Positions 22,638-33,884 of a stretch of DNA of 64,000 bases are shown in pieces. The notes under the pieces are model-generated. The model was not told the DNA's origin. It did not search any database and saw only the letters and a list, made by a program, of their open reading frames with translations. The DNA lies in the NCBI GenBank assembly GCA_034440635.1, contig JAOTON010000392.1, positions 44,978 through 108,977 of the forward strand, in the 5' to 3' direction. Every line of letters begins with the position of its first letter. Within the stretch, counting starts at the first letter, position 1. Source of the stretch: Lepas anatifera (taxonomy: Eukaryota; Arthropoda; Thecostraca; Lepadidae). The translations under genes were made by a program, and so were the position numbers.

Positions 22638-23290
22638 CCCTAGCGGAAATTAAATGTTGAAAAATATTGCAGCAATATTGATCCTAATATTGCCGAAATA
22701 TTTAAATGTTAGCCACTAAAAATATTTTAGCAATATTGTTCCAAAATATTGGATCGATATTTATACCAAATATTGCCCCAACATTAGCCCTTAATATCGA
22801 TATAATATCGATACCAATATTGATCCAATATTGAGACCATCATTGTTGCAATATTGAGACCAATATTGAGACCAATATTGATGCAATATTGAGACCAATA
22901 GTGATACAATATTGAGACCAATATTGATGCAATATTGAGACCAATAGTGATACAATATTGAGACCAATATTGATGCAATATCGAGACCAATATTGATGCA
23001 ATATCGAGACCAATATTGATGCAATTTTGAGACCAATATTGATGCAATATTGAGACCAATATTGATGCAATATTGAGACCAATATTGATGCAATATTGAG
23101 ACCAATATGGATGCAATATTGAGACCAATATTGATGCAATATTGAGGCTAATATTGAGGCAACATTGACCTCAATATTTGCACAATATTGGGATCAATAT
23201 CGACACAATGTTCGGACGAATATTGACACAATATTGGAACCAATATTACACAATATTGAGACCAATATTGCTGCAATGTTAGCTTCTCAG
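22638..23290. repeat. AATATTG-rich tandem array, 23-bp unit core
   Basis: The array opens with the 12-nt word CCCTAGCGGAAA at 22638-22649. From about 22805 to 23165 it consists of a 23-bp unit (ACCAATATTGATGCAATATTG plus AG) with few changes, flanked by looser AATATTG words. Because 23 is not a multiple of three, the unit reads open in all three - strand frames. These 'proteins' (HQYWSQYCINIGLN-like) are artefacts. Confidence 0.85.
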
Positions 23291-23628
23291 ATTTCATTCA
23301 TGAAAAATTCATTCCAAAATTCATTCATGAATATGAATATTGAATCTGAATATTGAATCAATGTTTGAATAATTAATACAATATTCCAGTATGTGATGTC
23401 AGTATTGCACGATAATAGTGCAATAACATTTTATTTGAACATTTGATCAATATTATTTTAATTCCTGGGAATATCGACGGAATAGGTATTAAGAGCAATA
23501 TAAAAATATTGCTTTCTTATATTTTGCATTACATTGATATGGGATCATTATCTCGGTCGATAATAAATACATTAAGATCACTCGTAATGTATATTATGCA
23601 TTCATTCTGGGCAAAATAAATACGCACA

Positions 23629-24085
23629 TTAAAGGGAATGTGGCACCTTCACAACGTGATTTTAACTGAGATAGCCAAGTTGTAAAGCAGGTCGGAAAAC
23701 CCGGTACTCCATATTTCATTTGTCTTGGAACTCGATATTTCCGTAGAAAAAAGCTAAAACCTACCTGACACCAGCCCCCTCAGCCCCCGTCGCCGGCGGC
23801 CATTGTTGTGAGCTACTGGTGTGACGACATATGCTGACATCACGATGAGCATCAGCCAATCGAAGCCCTTGAAGCGTTTCAAGTATGATAATGGTTGCCA
23901 GATCGTGACATCATCCACAGTCTGATATTTATTTCTTTTTTTAGAGGAGTATTTTTAAAAACCAAATATTGGGCTTATTGTACATTTCTCGGAGAAATCA
24001 TGAGTGTTTTCATTATTTTTGACTAAAAGTACGCCTAATTACACTAAATTCCAGGATTCGACCAAGGTGCCACATTCCCTTTTAA
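23629..24085 (+). mobile_element. TTAA element, family M
   Basis: A 457-bp element with TTAAAGGGAATGTGGCACC at the left and AAGGTGCCACATTCCCTTTTAA at the right. The interior (CTTCACAACGTGATTTTAAC, then GATAGCCAAGTTGTAAAGC) matches the copies at 31534 and 63417. No coding capacity. Confidence 0.85.
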
Positions 24086-25293
24086 AACACATCCACAAAC
24101 CTTCAAGAACATGTGCGAATGAATGTATCATATAAATGATTATTTCCTTGGATAACATATAAAATGATGATTATTGGCTAACATTGCCAGGTCACACAAC
24201 AGGAGATGCCGTTGGTGCCATTTCCGCATTCCCTCCTCATGCCTCCTGCACGCTGGTTCCAGCAGAGATCTGTCAGAGCAGAGCACCAATTGGTAAAATC
24301 GAATATGCGTCTTCTGTCAAGTTGGTCTGTGAGTTTGAAACATACCTATCTGCTTTAAAGGTATATTAAACAGAAGTGGGAGACTTCGCGTCAAACGCTT
24401 CTTAAATAAAAAATATAGGGCCCCAATTTCTTTGCATGATCTAAGGTAACGCCCGCCCTCACATGCGGGAAGGAGCGGACCAAAGTACGCAAGGAAAAGT
24501 TCTTGCAGCTAAGTACCAACATCTAACATACGTAGGGAAAATATACACAAGGGAAAACGTATACGGTATTATTTAAGTAACTACTGTAAATTCTCCTTTT
24601 GATCGGGTTTGCACTGGGTGTAGAAGGGACTTTTATCAGTCTATAAATAATAACTGCGTCCTTTTTAACAAATATAAACGTTAACATAAGTTAAGAAATT
24701 GAAAAATTGGACGATAGGCCAAAACTTTCTAACAGCTTAACAAATTGAATCAGTTATATAAACAACGAGGGAATTACACTTCATATAATTAAAATAATAT
24801 AGTCGACTCAAATAGGAACACCTTGCCCAACCAACCAAAAATACAAATATTATTTTTATCTGTGTCATCGTTTTTCAAACGTAAAACCAGTGAACATCGA
24901 AATATGATTTACATCTCAAACTCCATTCTTTACCAGTGTTAGAGCGACAAAAAGCAGAAATTTACATCCATCGACCTGGATAAAATGACGTTTAAAGTAT
25001 ACAAAGTACGTAAGGTCAAATGTTGAAGCATGTAAGGGTAAAAGTTTGTGAGATATTAAATCCAAATGCCAAAATGTATGTAACTAACATCTATTAGTTA
25101 CCTGACCTTAATTAACCACTATTGTGCTCTATGTACAATTATTGTACATGGAGCACAATCGTGCCGCATTAGGCAGAAGGGTAGAACGTACGTCATGCGA
25201 TATTGCGCAGCGTAGAATGACATGATTAAAAAAAACTTTTGTTGATAGTTGTCATGACTGTATTAATGGTCTATTAATACTCACTACTTGCCA
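24086..25293. other. AT-rich non-coding stretch with one palindrome
   Basis: No gene was recognised. A near-perfect 39-base palindrome sits at 25121-25159. Confidence 0.4.
25121..25159. other. Near-perfect palindrome
   Basis: ATTGTGCTCTATGTACAAT and ATTGTACATGGAGCACAAT pair over 19 positions around a single T, with one position that would be a U-G wobble in RNA. Confidence 0.65.
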
Positions 25294-26339
25294 TTAACAC
25301 GCACCCCGCTGGGGGGAGAAATTCGCCCTCTCTCCTGGTTTTCTCCAGATAACGCAAAAACGAAGAGACGCAGAACAACGAAACTTACAGTACCTTAGCC
25401 CTGATTAATTTTACACATGTGACCAAATTTTTTAGGTAAGGTTCTATCAGGCCAAGGAGCTATTCAAGGTCAAGTGACCCGACCTCAAAACCTAAAATCA
25501 CGAGTTTGAAGCGGCGCCCAGGGAACATCAGCGAACCGATCAGTTTGAAACTTTCACAATATGATGAGATCATTAGGGTCTACAAAATCTGCAGTCTCGG
25601 AATTTCGATATTGATGACCTAAGGTGGGGTCAATTTTTGGTCACCCCATTATGTCAATGGTGAAAAATAGAATTGGCTCATTGTCACTAAATACTGGATA
25701 GATAAAGCTGAAAATCCTCAAACCGTCTATTATTACCACGATCTTGACCATAAAGTTGAGTTTTTGAGCATCTGACCTCTCAAAGGTCATGTCAGGTCAC
25801 AGGAGCATAGAGTGATTGTTTTGCCAATAGCTTCTTACTGAATTGCGATAAAGCTCTAATTTTGCTTTCATTGTGCTTATATTGTCACGGGGAGTCTATT
25901 GATATGCAACATGACCATACCAGGTCACTCTGTGACCCTGACCTAGCTCGAGGTCAGGTCATTTTCACCATTTGACCTAGTAAGGTCATATTATACATCA
26001 TTCGATTTGCCGCGATAAGAGGAAGCCAATGATGCATAAATATTTGCTCTAGCTACCCTGAGGACAGATCTAGAGAGAGAAACGTACACTGCTCTGTTGT
26101 AAGCCTATGGAACCTTCTTTGACCTATGCTGACCTCAATTTTGACATGACAACAATTTTTCGTATAAAATCATTTCGTCTTGTCAAGAGCTTTCGAACGC
26201 CGCCCGTAATTTTTTAGCTTTCGTAGGAATTGAGATACGGAGGGGCGGGGGGTGGGGGCGAAAAACGCCCCCCTTAGCGGGGCGCGTCATGCCAGCAGCC
26301 AGCAGACGTCATGCCAGCGCCCCAGCGGGGCGCGTGTAA
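25294..26339 (-). mobile_element. TTAA element, family C copy 1
   Basis: It begins TTAACACGCACCCCGCTGGG and ends AGCGGGGCGCGTGTAA, with the right TTAA mutated. It is inverted relative to 60134-61149. The right end carries an extra subterminal duplication: GGGGCGCGTCATGCCAGC, then a further CATGCCAGC and a second GGGGCGCGT. The interior is rich in TGACC/GGTCA words. No transposase frame. Confidence 0.75.
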
Positions 26340-26519
26340 GATCAAATAACAGCCAGAGCGGCAAAATATTTGCGAGTGGTAGCATGAGGTCTTGGACCGG
26401 ACCTTAAAGGTGACTTGATGACGTAAGTTTATACAAATTGGACCCAAGTTCTCGAAACGACCCACGCGCGGATTTAATCGCAAGATTCTACAAGGGGAAA
26501 CCCCGCGCAAAACATCCCT

Positions 26520-26955
26520 TGAAAAAAACATCAGGATTTCCTGATGGCCTGGGTGGTCTGATGGTTTTTGTGGAAAATTGAAACAGATCGGCAGATGGTT
26601 TCTGATGGTCTGGTGGTCCCTGATGGCTTCTGGTGGTTTCTGATGATATCTGGTGGTTTCTGATGGTTTCTGGTGGTCATTTCCTGGTGGTTTCTGGTGG
26701 CCTGATGGCTTCTGGTGGTCGAGTTCTGATGGTTTCTGTTGGTCGTTTTCTGATGGTTTCTGGTGGTCGTTTTCTGATGGTTTCTGATGGTCAATTTCTG
26801 ATGGTTTCTGGTGGTCGTTTTCTGATGGTTTCTGGTGGTCATTTTTGGTTGGTTTCTGGTAGTCGTTTTCTGATGGTTTCTGGTGGTCATTTTTGGTTGG
26901 TTTCTGGTAGTCGTTTTCTGATGGTTTCTGGTGGTCTTTTTCCGGTGGTATGATG
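26520..26955 (-). repeat. CCACCAGAAACCATCAG minisatellite, left array
   Basis: Units of about 24-27 bp built from CTGATGGTTTCTGGTGGTC plus GTTTT or ATTTT repeat over about 400 bp. The array is preceded by AAAAAAACATCAGGATTTCC, which matches, inverted, the end of the array at 29385-29712. Long open frames in both orientations are translations of the repeat (KPSENDHQ-like), not a gene. Confidence 0.8.
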
Positions 26956-27007
26956 GCTTCCAGCATTCTGTGATTCCAGCGGTCAGCGGTTTCAAGCGAA
27001 TCACTAC

Positions 27008-27522
27008 ATGTGGTCTTCCAAAGATTCCCCCTCCCCCTTCGTAACATGTAACTCTAGGTATTTTAACGACAGTGTTAACGAAGTCCCGGTGAGCAGGAGT
27101 CGCGGTGAGCATTTAGGTATCTGTCGAAGACGAAAACCGCATCGATATGAACAATATCACCAGAATGTTTATAAATCCTTTACAAACAGAGGTGTAACCA
27201 GGCTTTTCAGATCCGCTGCAAACAAAAATACAATTTTCTTAACAAAATCAAGCAGTCAAAGCAAGGAAGTCTGGGCGGGTTATTCGAATGTGGCCCGAAT
27301 GGGTACTCACTCACGCCGGAGATGCGTTGCATTGCAGCAGAATAACTCGGATGTTTGATAGGGTGGCAGCTCCTCGTGTCGTATCTGCATTGTATGGTTT
27401 TACGTCCATACAAGAATATTGCAGAATAAAACACCATCAGGTTAAAACAGTACATACAAATTGTAAGAAAGTTCCCGCGGCAGAGAGAGAGTGGAAGAAA
27501 AACGTATGCAGCAAAACGGTAA
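27008..27522. other. Non-coding stretch
   Basis: No gene is supported. Overlapping frames on both strands near 27.0-27.5 kb carry no recognised motif. Confidence 0.35.
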
Positions 27523-27590
27523 AAAAACACTCACACACGGTAAAAAACACTCGCACACGGTAAAAAACACTCGCACACGGGTAAAAGCAG
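27523..27590 (+). repeat. Three tandem copies of a 20-bp unit
   Basis: CGGTAAAAAACACTCGCACA repeats three times with minor changes. Confidence 0.75.
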
Positions 27591-27727
27591 TCGGAGACAA
27601 TGTGTATCGCTTATATATGGGATGATCCTCGCATTCCGATATCGACCGTCGACCCCACCCCCGCCCCGACCAGAGGACGCAACTCACGAATAATGAGCCA
27701 CATTTTCCACATCTTCCCTATTCTGTC

Positions 27728-28912
27728 TTAACCCGCGCGGGGCTGGGGGGGGTAAATTTTACCCCCTCGCGAATTTTTGCGATATCTCAAAAACGGCAGC
27801 GCGCTGCGCCGCCAAATTTTCAGTACCTTTTTTACATAAATTTTACACATTTCTGCCAAATAAAAATAAAATCGGTTGAAAACTTTTCGAGAAATAAGCA
27901 AAAATGTGACGTCACTACAGGCGATTTTTGTACCAAAATCGCGCAATGTTTAAAGAGCTGCTGAAGCTACAGTTCTGAACCGATTTCCAATTTTCTTGCA
28001 TCAAACGATAGGCATTATTGTGGTCTTCAAAATGGCTATCTCGGATTTTCAAAATTTTGGTTTTGGAAAAAATTAAAAAAATTTTGGGAAAGTTACACAA
28101 TTTTTTTAAATTTTCAAGATTTTTCAAAAACCGGAATTTATTTGGTAAAACACCATACAGTGCATATGCATGACAAATTTTTAGTCTCTAGCTTTATAAC
28201 TAGCCTGGAGAGCTGCGAAAGCTCAGCGACTCACGCTCTGATTTTTAGGGCTGATCAATACTGTCCTTATTTAGTGAATCATAGTGACCCAGGATGACCC
28301 AGGATGACCTCGTACACGCTTTACACTACTTTTATAGTGTTCCTGAGACAAAACAGGTCCAAAATCATGTGTCATTTGGCAAAAAGTATGAACTTAAAAA
28401 GTTGACCTCTGATGACCTACCTTGACCCCGGCTGTGCAAGTTGAGACCAGAGTATTTCAGATATGATTCTCTGAACATCATAGCTGAATTCTGCATGCAA
28501 AATGGCTCAAGAACATGTATCGCATGACCACATTTGGATACAAAAATATGGTGACCTTTAGTGACCTCATCTTGACCTGACCCGGTCATGCCACCAGCCT
28601 AACGGTCTCAAAGCACCTTGCTGCATTCAAGTGAAGGCTTTCCATGAAGTATGAAGCTCATAGCTTCCATTGCCTGATCTCCGTAGCATTGCAACCTCAA
28701 AAACCACGCTTTTTACAGCTGACCTCAGTTTAACCTTGACCTTGACCTCAAACTTTAAATTAAGTACATGTTTTTAGTTGTTCGTGATGAGATCTTTTGA
28801 TTGGCGTTTGAATTTTCCAAATCGGACCATTAGTTCGGGAGATAACAGGGGGTAAAATTTACACCCCCAGCCCCGCGCGTTCGGCTGGAGACCTCAGCCC
28901 CGCGCGGGTTAA
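27728..28912. mobile_element. TTAA element, family D
   Basis: A 1185-bp element bounded by TTAACCCGCGCGGGGCTGGG and CAGCCCCGCGCGGGTTAA, the longest of the AGGTCA-rich TTAA group. GGGGGTAAATTTTACCCCC forms a subterminal hairpin at the left. GATATCTCAAAAACGGC near the left end matches the same position in family A. TGACC/GGTCA words are dense in the right half (about 28280-28750). There is a second imperfect end repeat just inside the right terminus. Confidence 0.8.
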
Positions 28913-29049
28913 GTCCTACCTTACATTGTTAACCAATGCAACGCAGTTCGGTCAGGGCCTACTATTAGCGATGCACCCAACAGTAAATATCCTCATAACT
29001 TACGGACTCCTCGTAGTCCTCGTCACAGTATGACCACTCCACCTCGACC

Positions 29050-29300
29050 AGTTCCCTTCTGCGACTGACTGCCCCGGCATCCACAACGGAATGCGGCCAT
29101 ACAAAAGACAGCCGTCCCCGCGCAACCGCCCGAGGCGCTGTCGGGCGCGGAGGGGAGACGCGGCGCCGGCAGCGCGCTCCCGAGCCGCGGCGCGAGAGGG
29201 GTGGATACGCTGCAGGGCAGGGCAGAGCATAACAGCGAACTCTCTTACCTGCTCCCATAGCCATTCGCTTCTTCGTTTCTTCTTTTGAAAATACAGCATT
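29050..29300 (-). promoter_or_regulatory. GC-rich island with a possible first exon on the - strand
   Basis: About 150 bp near 29090-29240 is CpG-rich, in contrast to the surroundings. On the - strand an ATG in a good context (GCGAATGG, about 29263) is followed within 14 bases by CAG|GTAAGAG, a strong splice-donor match. This could mark the start of a spliced gene, but no downstream exon was identified. Confidence 0.25.
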
Positions 29301-29384
29301 TGGAACCATAAGTATTAGATTTAAGAATATATATTACGTTTTTTTAATACGCAAGATTGGACAGACGGGGCTACCTCACCATCA

Positions 29385-29712
29385 GGATGACCACCAGAAA
29401 CCATCAGACCTTCAGATACTGACCACCAGGCCACCATGGTGACCATCAGACCATCAAACATTGACCACCAGAAACCGCCAGACCATCAGACACTGACCAC
29501 CAGACCAGCAGGAATCACCACCAGAAGCCACCAGGCAGACCACCAGACCATCAGGATGACCACCAGAAACCACCAGGCAGACCACCAGACCATCAGGATG
29601 ACCACCAGAAACCACCATGCAGACCACCAGACCATCAGAGTGACCACCAGAAACCATCAGAAACCACCAGAAACCACCAGACCACCAGGAAAATCCTGAC
29701 GGTTTTTTTTAA
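29385..29712 (+). repeat. CCACCAGAAACC minisatellite, right array (inverted to 26520-26955)
   Basis: Units of about 42 bp (ACCACCAGACCATCAGGATG followed by ACCACCAGAAACCACCAGGC) repeat several times. The array ends CAGGAAAATCCTGACGG then T8, the inverted counterpart of the left array's border. Open frames are repeat translations. Confidence 0.8.
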
Positions 29713-29779
29713 AGGCATGTAAGTTCCGCGCACCGGGAGTGAATGATTAACTACCCCTGTCAAGTGTTAAAAAGGAAGT

Positions 29780-29895
29780 GCAAAAAATTAAGTTCTAGGA
29801 CTAATAAAATACCGATGAATCGGTTTCTCGACATGCTCTATCACATGGCTATCTTCAGTTAAAATCCCATTATGAAGGTGCCACATTCCCTTTAA
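29780..29895 (-). mobile_element. TTAA element, family M, partial copy
   Basis: The right end AAGGTGCCACATTCCCTTTAA and about 100 bp inside it match family M in reverse orientation, with many substitutions. The other end is missing. Confidence 0.6.
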
Positions 29896-29952
29896 TAATA
29901 GCGATAGTGGAAGAGCGGAATAACATCGCGGTCTTCCAATTTTCACAAAGTA

Positions 29953-30073
29953 GCGCTGATAGCGGCATCAGCTTGCTAGTGTCGCGACTTATGCTATCTT
30001 AAACTTTTTTTTAGGTCAGGTCACTTGACCTGTAATGGTGACGCTGATAGCGGCATCAGCTTGCCAGTGTCGC
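29953..30073. repeat. Duplicated 33-bp segment around a family A fragment
   Basis: CGCTGATAGCGGCATCAGC plus the following 13 bases occurs at 29953-29985 and 30041-30073 with two differences. Between the copies is about 55 bp matching the interior of family A (ACTTATGCTATC, then AGGTCAGGTCACTTGACCTG). This looks like templated filler DNA rather than a normal insertion. Confidence 0.6.
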
Positions 30074-30558
30074 AATAGTAGCGGTTGCAAACAATTTGGT
30101 AGCCCCGCCCACCTCTGTTGTCAACACTATTCCACCGGTGGGATATCTCGCGCAATCTCAGAGACGCTAACAGCGTTTTAGCACTGTATTAGGTCCGATC
30201 TAGAGCGAGCCCCAGCTACTTATGGCAGTAATAGATTGTGGAAGTCCGATACCAAGTGGGATTTTCCTACCATTTCCTTTCCAACCACGTGGGAGAACCA
30301 TATCATTTCCCATTTCCTTACGACCATCTATACATGGAAAAGATGCTGATCCCAATAAGGATTCCCCAATTATTTCCTGAGCATGTATAACATTTCCAGA
30401 GCTCATCGCATCTTCTAAAAGAGAAACATATTCGTTAACCTATGTTTCGAACGTTTTAAGTCCAAAACGTAATTCTGCACAGTCAACGGCAACAACAACA
30501 TGACACTGGAAGCTTTGCCGTTCGCAGCTGGCCCGTTCCAAAAATTATAAATTCAATA
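30074..30558. other. Non-coding stretch
   Basis: No gene or repeat was recognised before the target duplication of the next element. Confidence 0.4.
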
Positions 30559-30687
30559 ATGCGACCCAGTGGCGGATCCAGGGGGGGCAAAAAAAGCATT
30601 TGCCCCTCCCCCAAAATGGAAAGCTCGGGGCAAAACTGATTTTGCCCCCAAAGCAATCGACCTCTTTTTTCCCCGACTACTTTTTAG

Positions 30688-31537
30688 TTAACACGCGCAT
30701 TGACGGGGGTCTGAGCCACTTTCGCTTTGACGGGGGCGGGTACCCGCCCCGCCCCTACGATATCAAGAACCACGGTAGGTAGCAAAAAACGGTAAACGGC
30801 GTTGGGTAGCCCATCCACTTCTCCATCGAAAATATTTGAACCATTTTTTCAAGTCACATTTAAGGTCACGAGAGGTCAAAACATGCCGTCATAAGGATAA
30901 CATGTAAATTAAGTTTTTCGGCCATTACATCTAAATAAGTAAAGATAGAGCAGAACGACTTGAACTACATGAGTCCTCGCAGCAAGCCGAATCGAATGAT
31001 ATATAATTCGACATTGCTAGGTCAAATCAAGGATTTGACCTGACCTGAGGTCAGGTCAGGATCAAATTATATAAAATGCATATCATTAGAAACGCAAAGC
31101 CAAGGCGAGTCTAATTCAGGTAAAATAAACGCTGTATCACCATCCGTTACTGAGTTATTCAGTAAAAACAATGTTTCCCTTGTATTTCCAATGGAAAGGT
31201 CATGCCTCGTACCTGACCTTAGACCTCGATATCAAAAATACCGGAACATATTTTAGAGAACTCGGTGGTCCCATTATGTGATATGAGTTTCAATCGGATA
31301 AGTTCACCCTGCTCCAACTTATGCTATCATAAACTTTTTTGAGGTCAGGTCACTTGACCTGTACTGGTGACCTGACCTGAGATGACCTAACCTTAAAGTT
31401 GTTTATAGAAGTTGTAAAAATGATGAGGGAAAATGTGTGCTAAGTACGGCAGCGCGTAGCGCCGCCGTTTTTTCTGCTCTCTCCGAAAAATCCCAGGGGC
31501 GGCGGGTAACCGCCCCCCCCGTCAATGCGCGTGTTAA
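30688..31537 (-). mobile_element. TTAA element, family A copy 3, nested in a hAT element
   Basis: An 850-bp copy bounded by TTAACACGCGCATTGACGGG and its inverse, in reverse orientation to 12933-13776. It lies inside the hAT-type element and shares its right TTAA with the adjoining family M element. Confidence 0.85.
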
Positions 31538-31991
31538 AGGGAATGTGGCACCTTCACAACGTGATTTTAACTGAGATAGCCAAGTTGTAAAGCAGGTCGG
31601 AAAACCCGGTACTCCATATTTCATTTGTCTCGGAACTCGATATTTTCGTAGAAAAAAGCTAAAACCTACCTGACACCAGCCCCCCTCAGCCCCCCGTCGC
31701 CGGCGGCCATTGTTGTGAGCTACTGGTGTGACGACATATGCTGACGTCACGATGAGCATCAGCCAATTGAATCCCTTGAAGCGTTTCAAGTATGGTAGTG
31801 GTTGCCAGATCGTGACATCATCCACAGGCTGATATTTATTTCTTTTTCTAGAGGAGTATTTTTAAAAACCAAATATTGAGCTCATTGTACATTTTTGAGA
31901 GAAATCGTGAGTGGTTTCATTATTTTTTACTAAAAGTACGCCTAATAACACTAAGTTCCAGGATTCGACCAAGGTGCCACATTCCCTTTAA
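31534..31991 (+). mobile_element. TTAA element, family M, nested and abutting family A
   Basis: A 458-bp copy from TTAAAGGGAATGTGGCACC to GGTGCCACATTCCCTTTAA. It starts at the very TTAA (31534-31537) that ends family A copy 3, and is highly similar to the copy at 23629-24085. Confidence 0.9.
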
Positions 31992-32252
31992 TAATCAATA
32001 TGTAGGTGTTTTAACTCTCAACTTCAAACAGAACCAGTTAAGTTTAGTGTAAATATTGGGCCTGGGATAGGAAAAAATTATCTTGAGCCCACATTTTCCA
32101 CCCTGTGATGTTTTTTCTCTTTTTTCCTCAAATACCAAAAATTTTACCAGCGAATCTGTAGTGCAAATTTGCACTTCGGGACGTTTTTTTTGCTTTTCAA
32201 CTTTCGTTTGCCCCTCCCAAACCGACCGGCTAGATCCGCCACTGATGCGACC

Positions 32253-32806
32253 AGTGAAATTTCAACTTAAATAGGCAGAGTGACTCACCACAATATCATA
32301 AGGTATCTAAATAGAAGCCACTGCACTGGCGCTGCAAGGAAAGCAACACTGAAAATGTAAAAATGCCGAAAGAGGACGTTGAATGCTCTTTCCTCGGTTA
32401 TTCACCGGGAAGGATGGTCAAGAGATGAAGCTCAAGTCAAGTAAACGGTTCCAAAAATAGGCGAGTAAAAATTATTATTCAAGGCAGGTACAAACGTTTT
32501 TTTGAGCAGGGCCCACATCGAGCATATTTTTTCCTTATTCATATCGGGCAATGAGAAGTGAGCGAATATGCAGAAATCAGCATTACGCACATACATTCAA
32601 CATTACATGTAAGCTCTCATCAAATAATAAAGCAAATTGAAAATACATAATTTATTGATAAATGGGTTTTCGGAGTGCCTCTTCACTGTTAGCGCTCTCA
32701 GCTAGTATGGCTGAGTAATTAACGGCCGAGCTAGGCCGGGTTAATTTTTCTAATAAATCGAATAAAAGCCCAGTGTATTTGGATGTGTACTATCAAGAAA
32801 GTCCTT
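32253..32806. other. AT-rich non-coding stretch
   Basis: No gene was recognised. TATTTGGATG followed by TACTATCA occurs near 32777 and again near 33887, on either side of the next element. Confidence 0.4.
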
Positions 32807-32814
32807 GTATTTGG

Positions 32815-33884
32815 CATGGGCGGATCCAGGATTTTCTCAAGGAGGGGGCGAATTCAATATTTGGGGGCCCGTTGTTTGAGGAGGGGCCCTGCGACCTGGG
32901 GGCCGGGAAAAACGTTAACTGTGATGGAAATCAGCGTTTAAAAAAATATTGGCACCAGATTGGCTCAGGGGCACCAAACTAGCTCAGGGGACACTGGAAT
33001 AAATCAGAGGGCATCAGATGGGCTCAAGAGGCACAATGATGGCTGAGGAGGCACCAGATCGACTTAGGGACATTAGTTTAGCTCAGGGGGCAACATATCT
33101 GCTCAGGGGGCACCAGATCGATCAGCCAGCGGGCCAGATCCCCTCCTAGCCCCAAGACCCCAGCAGAACAGAGTAGGGGTCTAGATTAGCTGAAGGAACA
33201 CAATATCAGCTCAGGGTTCACCAGACCAGCTCAGGGGGCACTATATCATCTAAGGAAACATCAACAACTAGCTCAGGGGGCACCTGATCAGCTTAAGAGA
33301 CACCATATTGGTTCAGGGGACAGTAGATCAACTCCGGGAGGCGTGAGATCAGCTCAGGGGACCCAGATCAGCTCAAGGGGCACTAAAACAGCTAATAGAG
33401 CACCAGGCAAACTCGGAGGCATCAGACTAACTCGGAGAACATTAGATAGGTTCAAGAGGCACAATGATTTGCTCAGGGGGCACCAGATTGATTCAGGGGG
33501 CACCCGATCAGCTTAGAGGGCACGTGATCAGCTCAAGGGGCCAGAACCAGCTCAGTGGGCACTAGATGAGCTCAAGGGGCACCAAATGAGCTCTGCCCGT
33601 ACGATTATTGGTAACGGTGAGGCATTAGCTGGACACGAATTACGCGCCTACACTCTTCCTGGGTGCTTGGAAAGGCAACAGAATGCCCTAGCTGACCAAA
33701 CAATGTATTAAATTGTCAAAAAATAGTCTTAATCGCTAAATGCAGTCTAGTTGCATCTAGGTTCAACGCCGTATGACACTAAATTTCGAGCGGCACAGCC
33801 CAAACGGGGTACACCGCCTAGCAGCAAAGGGCACTTCGGCACCGATGGGGGCAAGTGCCCCTTGTGCCCCTGGATCCGCCCCTG
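32815..33884 (+). mobile_element. hAT-type element with 20-bp minisatellite interior
   Basis: Left end CATGGGCGGATCCAGG and right end CCTGGATCCGCCCCTG are inverted repeats flanked by an exact 8-bp duplication, GTATTTGG, at 32807-32814 and 33885-33892. The interior from about 32950 to 33590 is the same degenerate GCTCAGGGGGCACCAGATCA array seen at 16200-17860. The last 150 bp also match that region. No transposase. Confidence 0.85.

Larger units (their letters stand above)
30567..32244. mobile_element. hAT-type element with 8-bp target duplication, carrying nested insertions
   Basis: The left end CAGTGGCGGATCCAG at 30567 and the right end CTAGATCCGCCACTG ending at 32244 are inverted repeats. 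They are flanked by an exact 8-bp duplication, ATGCGACC, at 30559-30566 and 32245-32252. CAGTGGCG ends plus 8-bp duplications are the signature of hAT transposons. Without the nested family A and family M insertions, the element itself is only about 0.4 kb and has no transposase. Confidence 0.85.

Noticed and set aside
22784..23139. Three overlapping frames reading HQYWSQYCINIGLN
   Set aside because: The 23-bp unit shifts frame each copy, so all three frames carry the same peptide; not a gene.
22805..23165. CRISPR-like spacing of short repeats
   Set aside because: The units abut without unique spacers and the genome is eukaryotic; a tandem minisatellite.
26274..27047. 257-residue - strand frame rich in HQKPSEND
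   Set aside because: It is a translation of the 24-27-bp minisatellite; the other frames and the opposite strand are open as well.
28965..29309. 114-residue - strand frame over the GC island
   Set aside because: The CpG-rich composition keeps several frames open; only the short ATG-to-donor segment was kept as a weak exon candidate.
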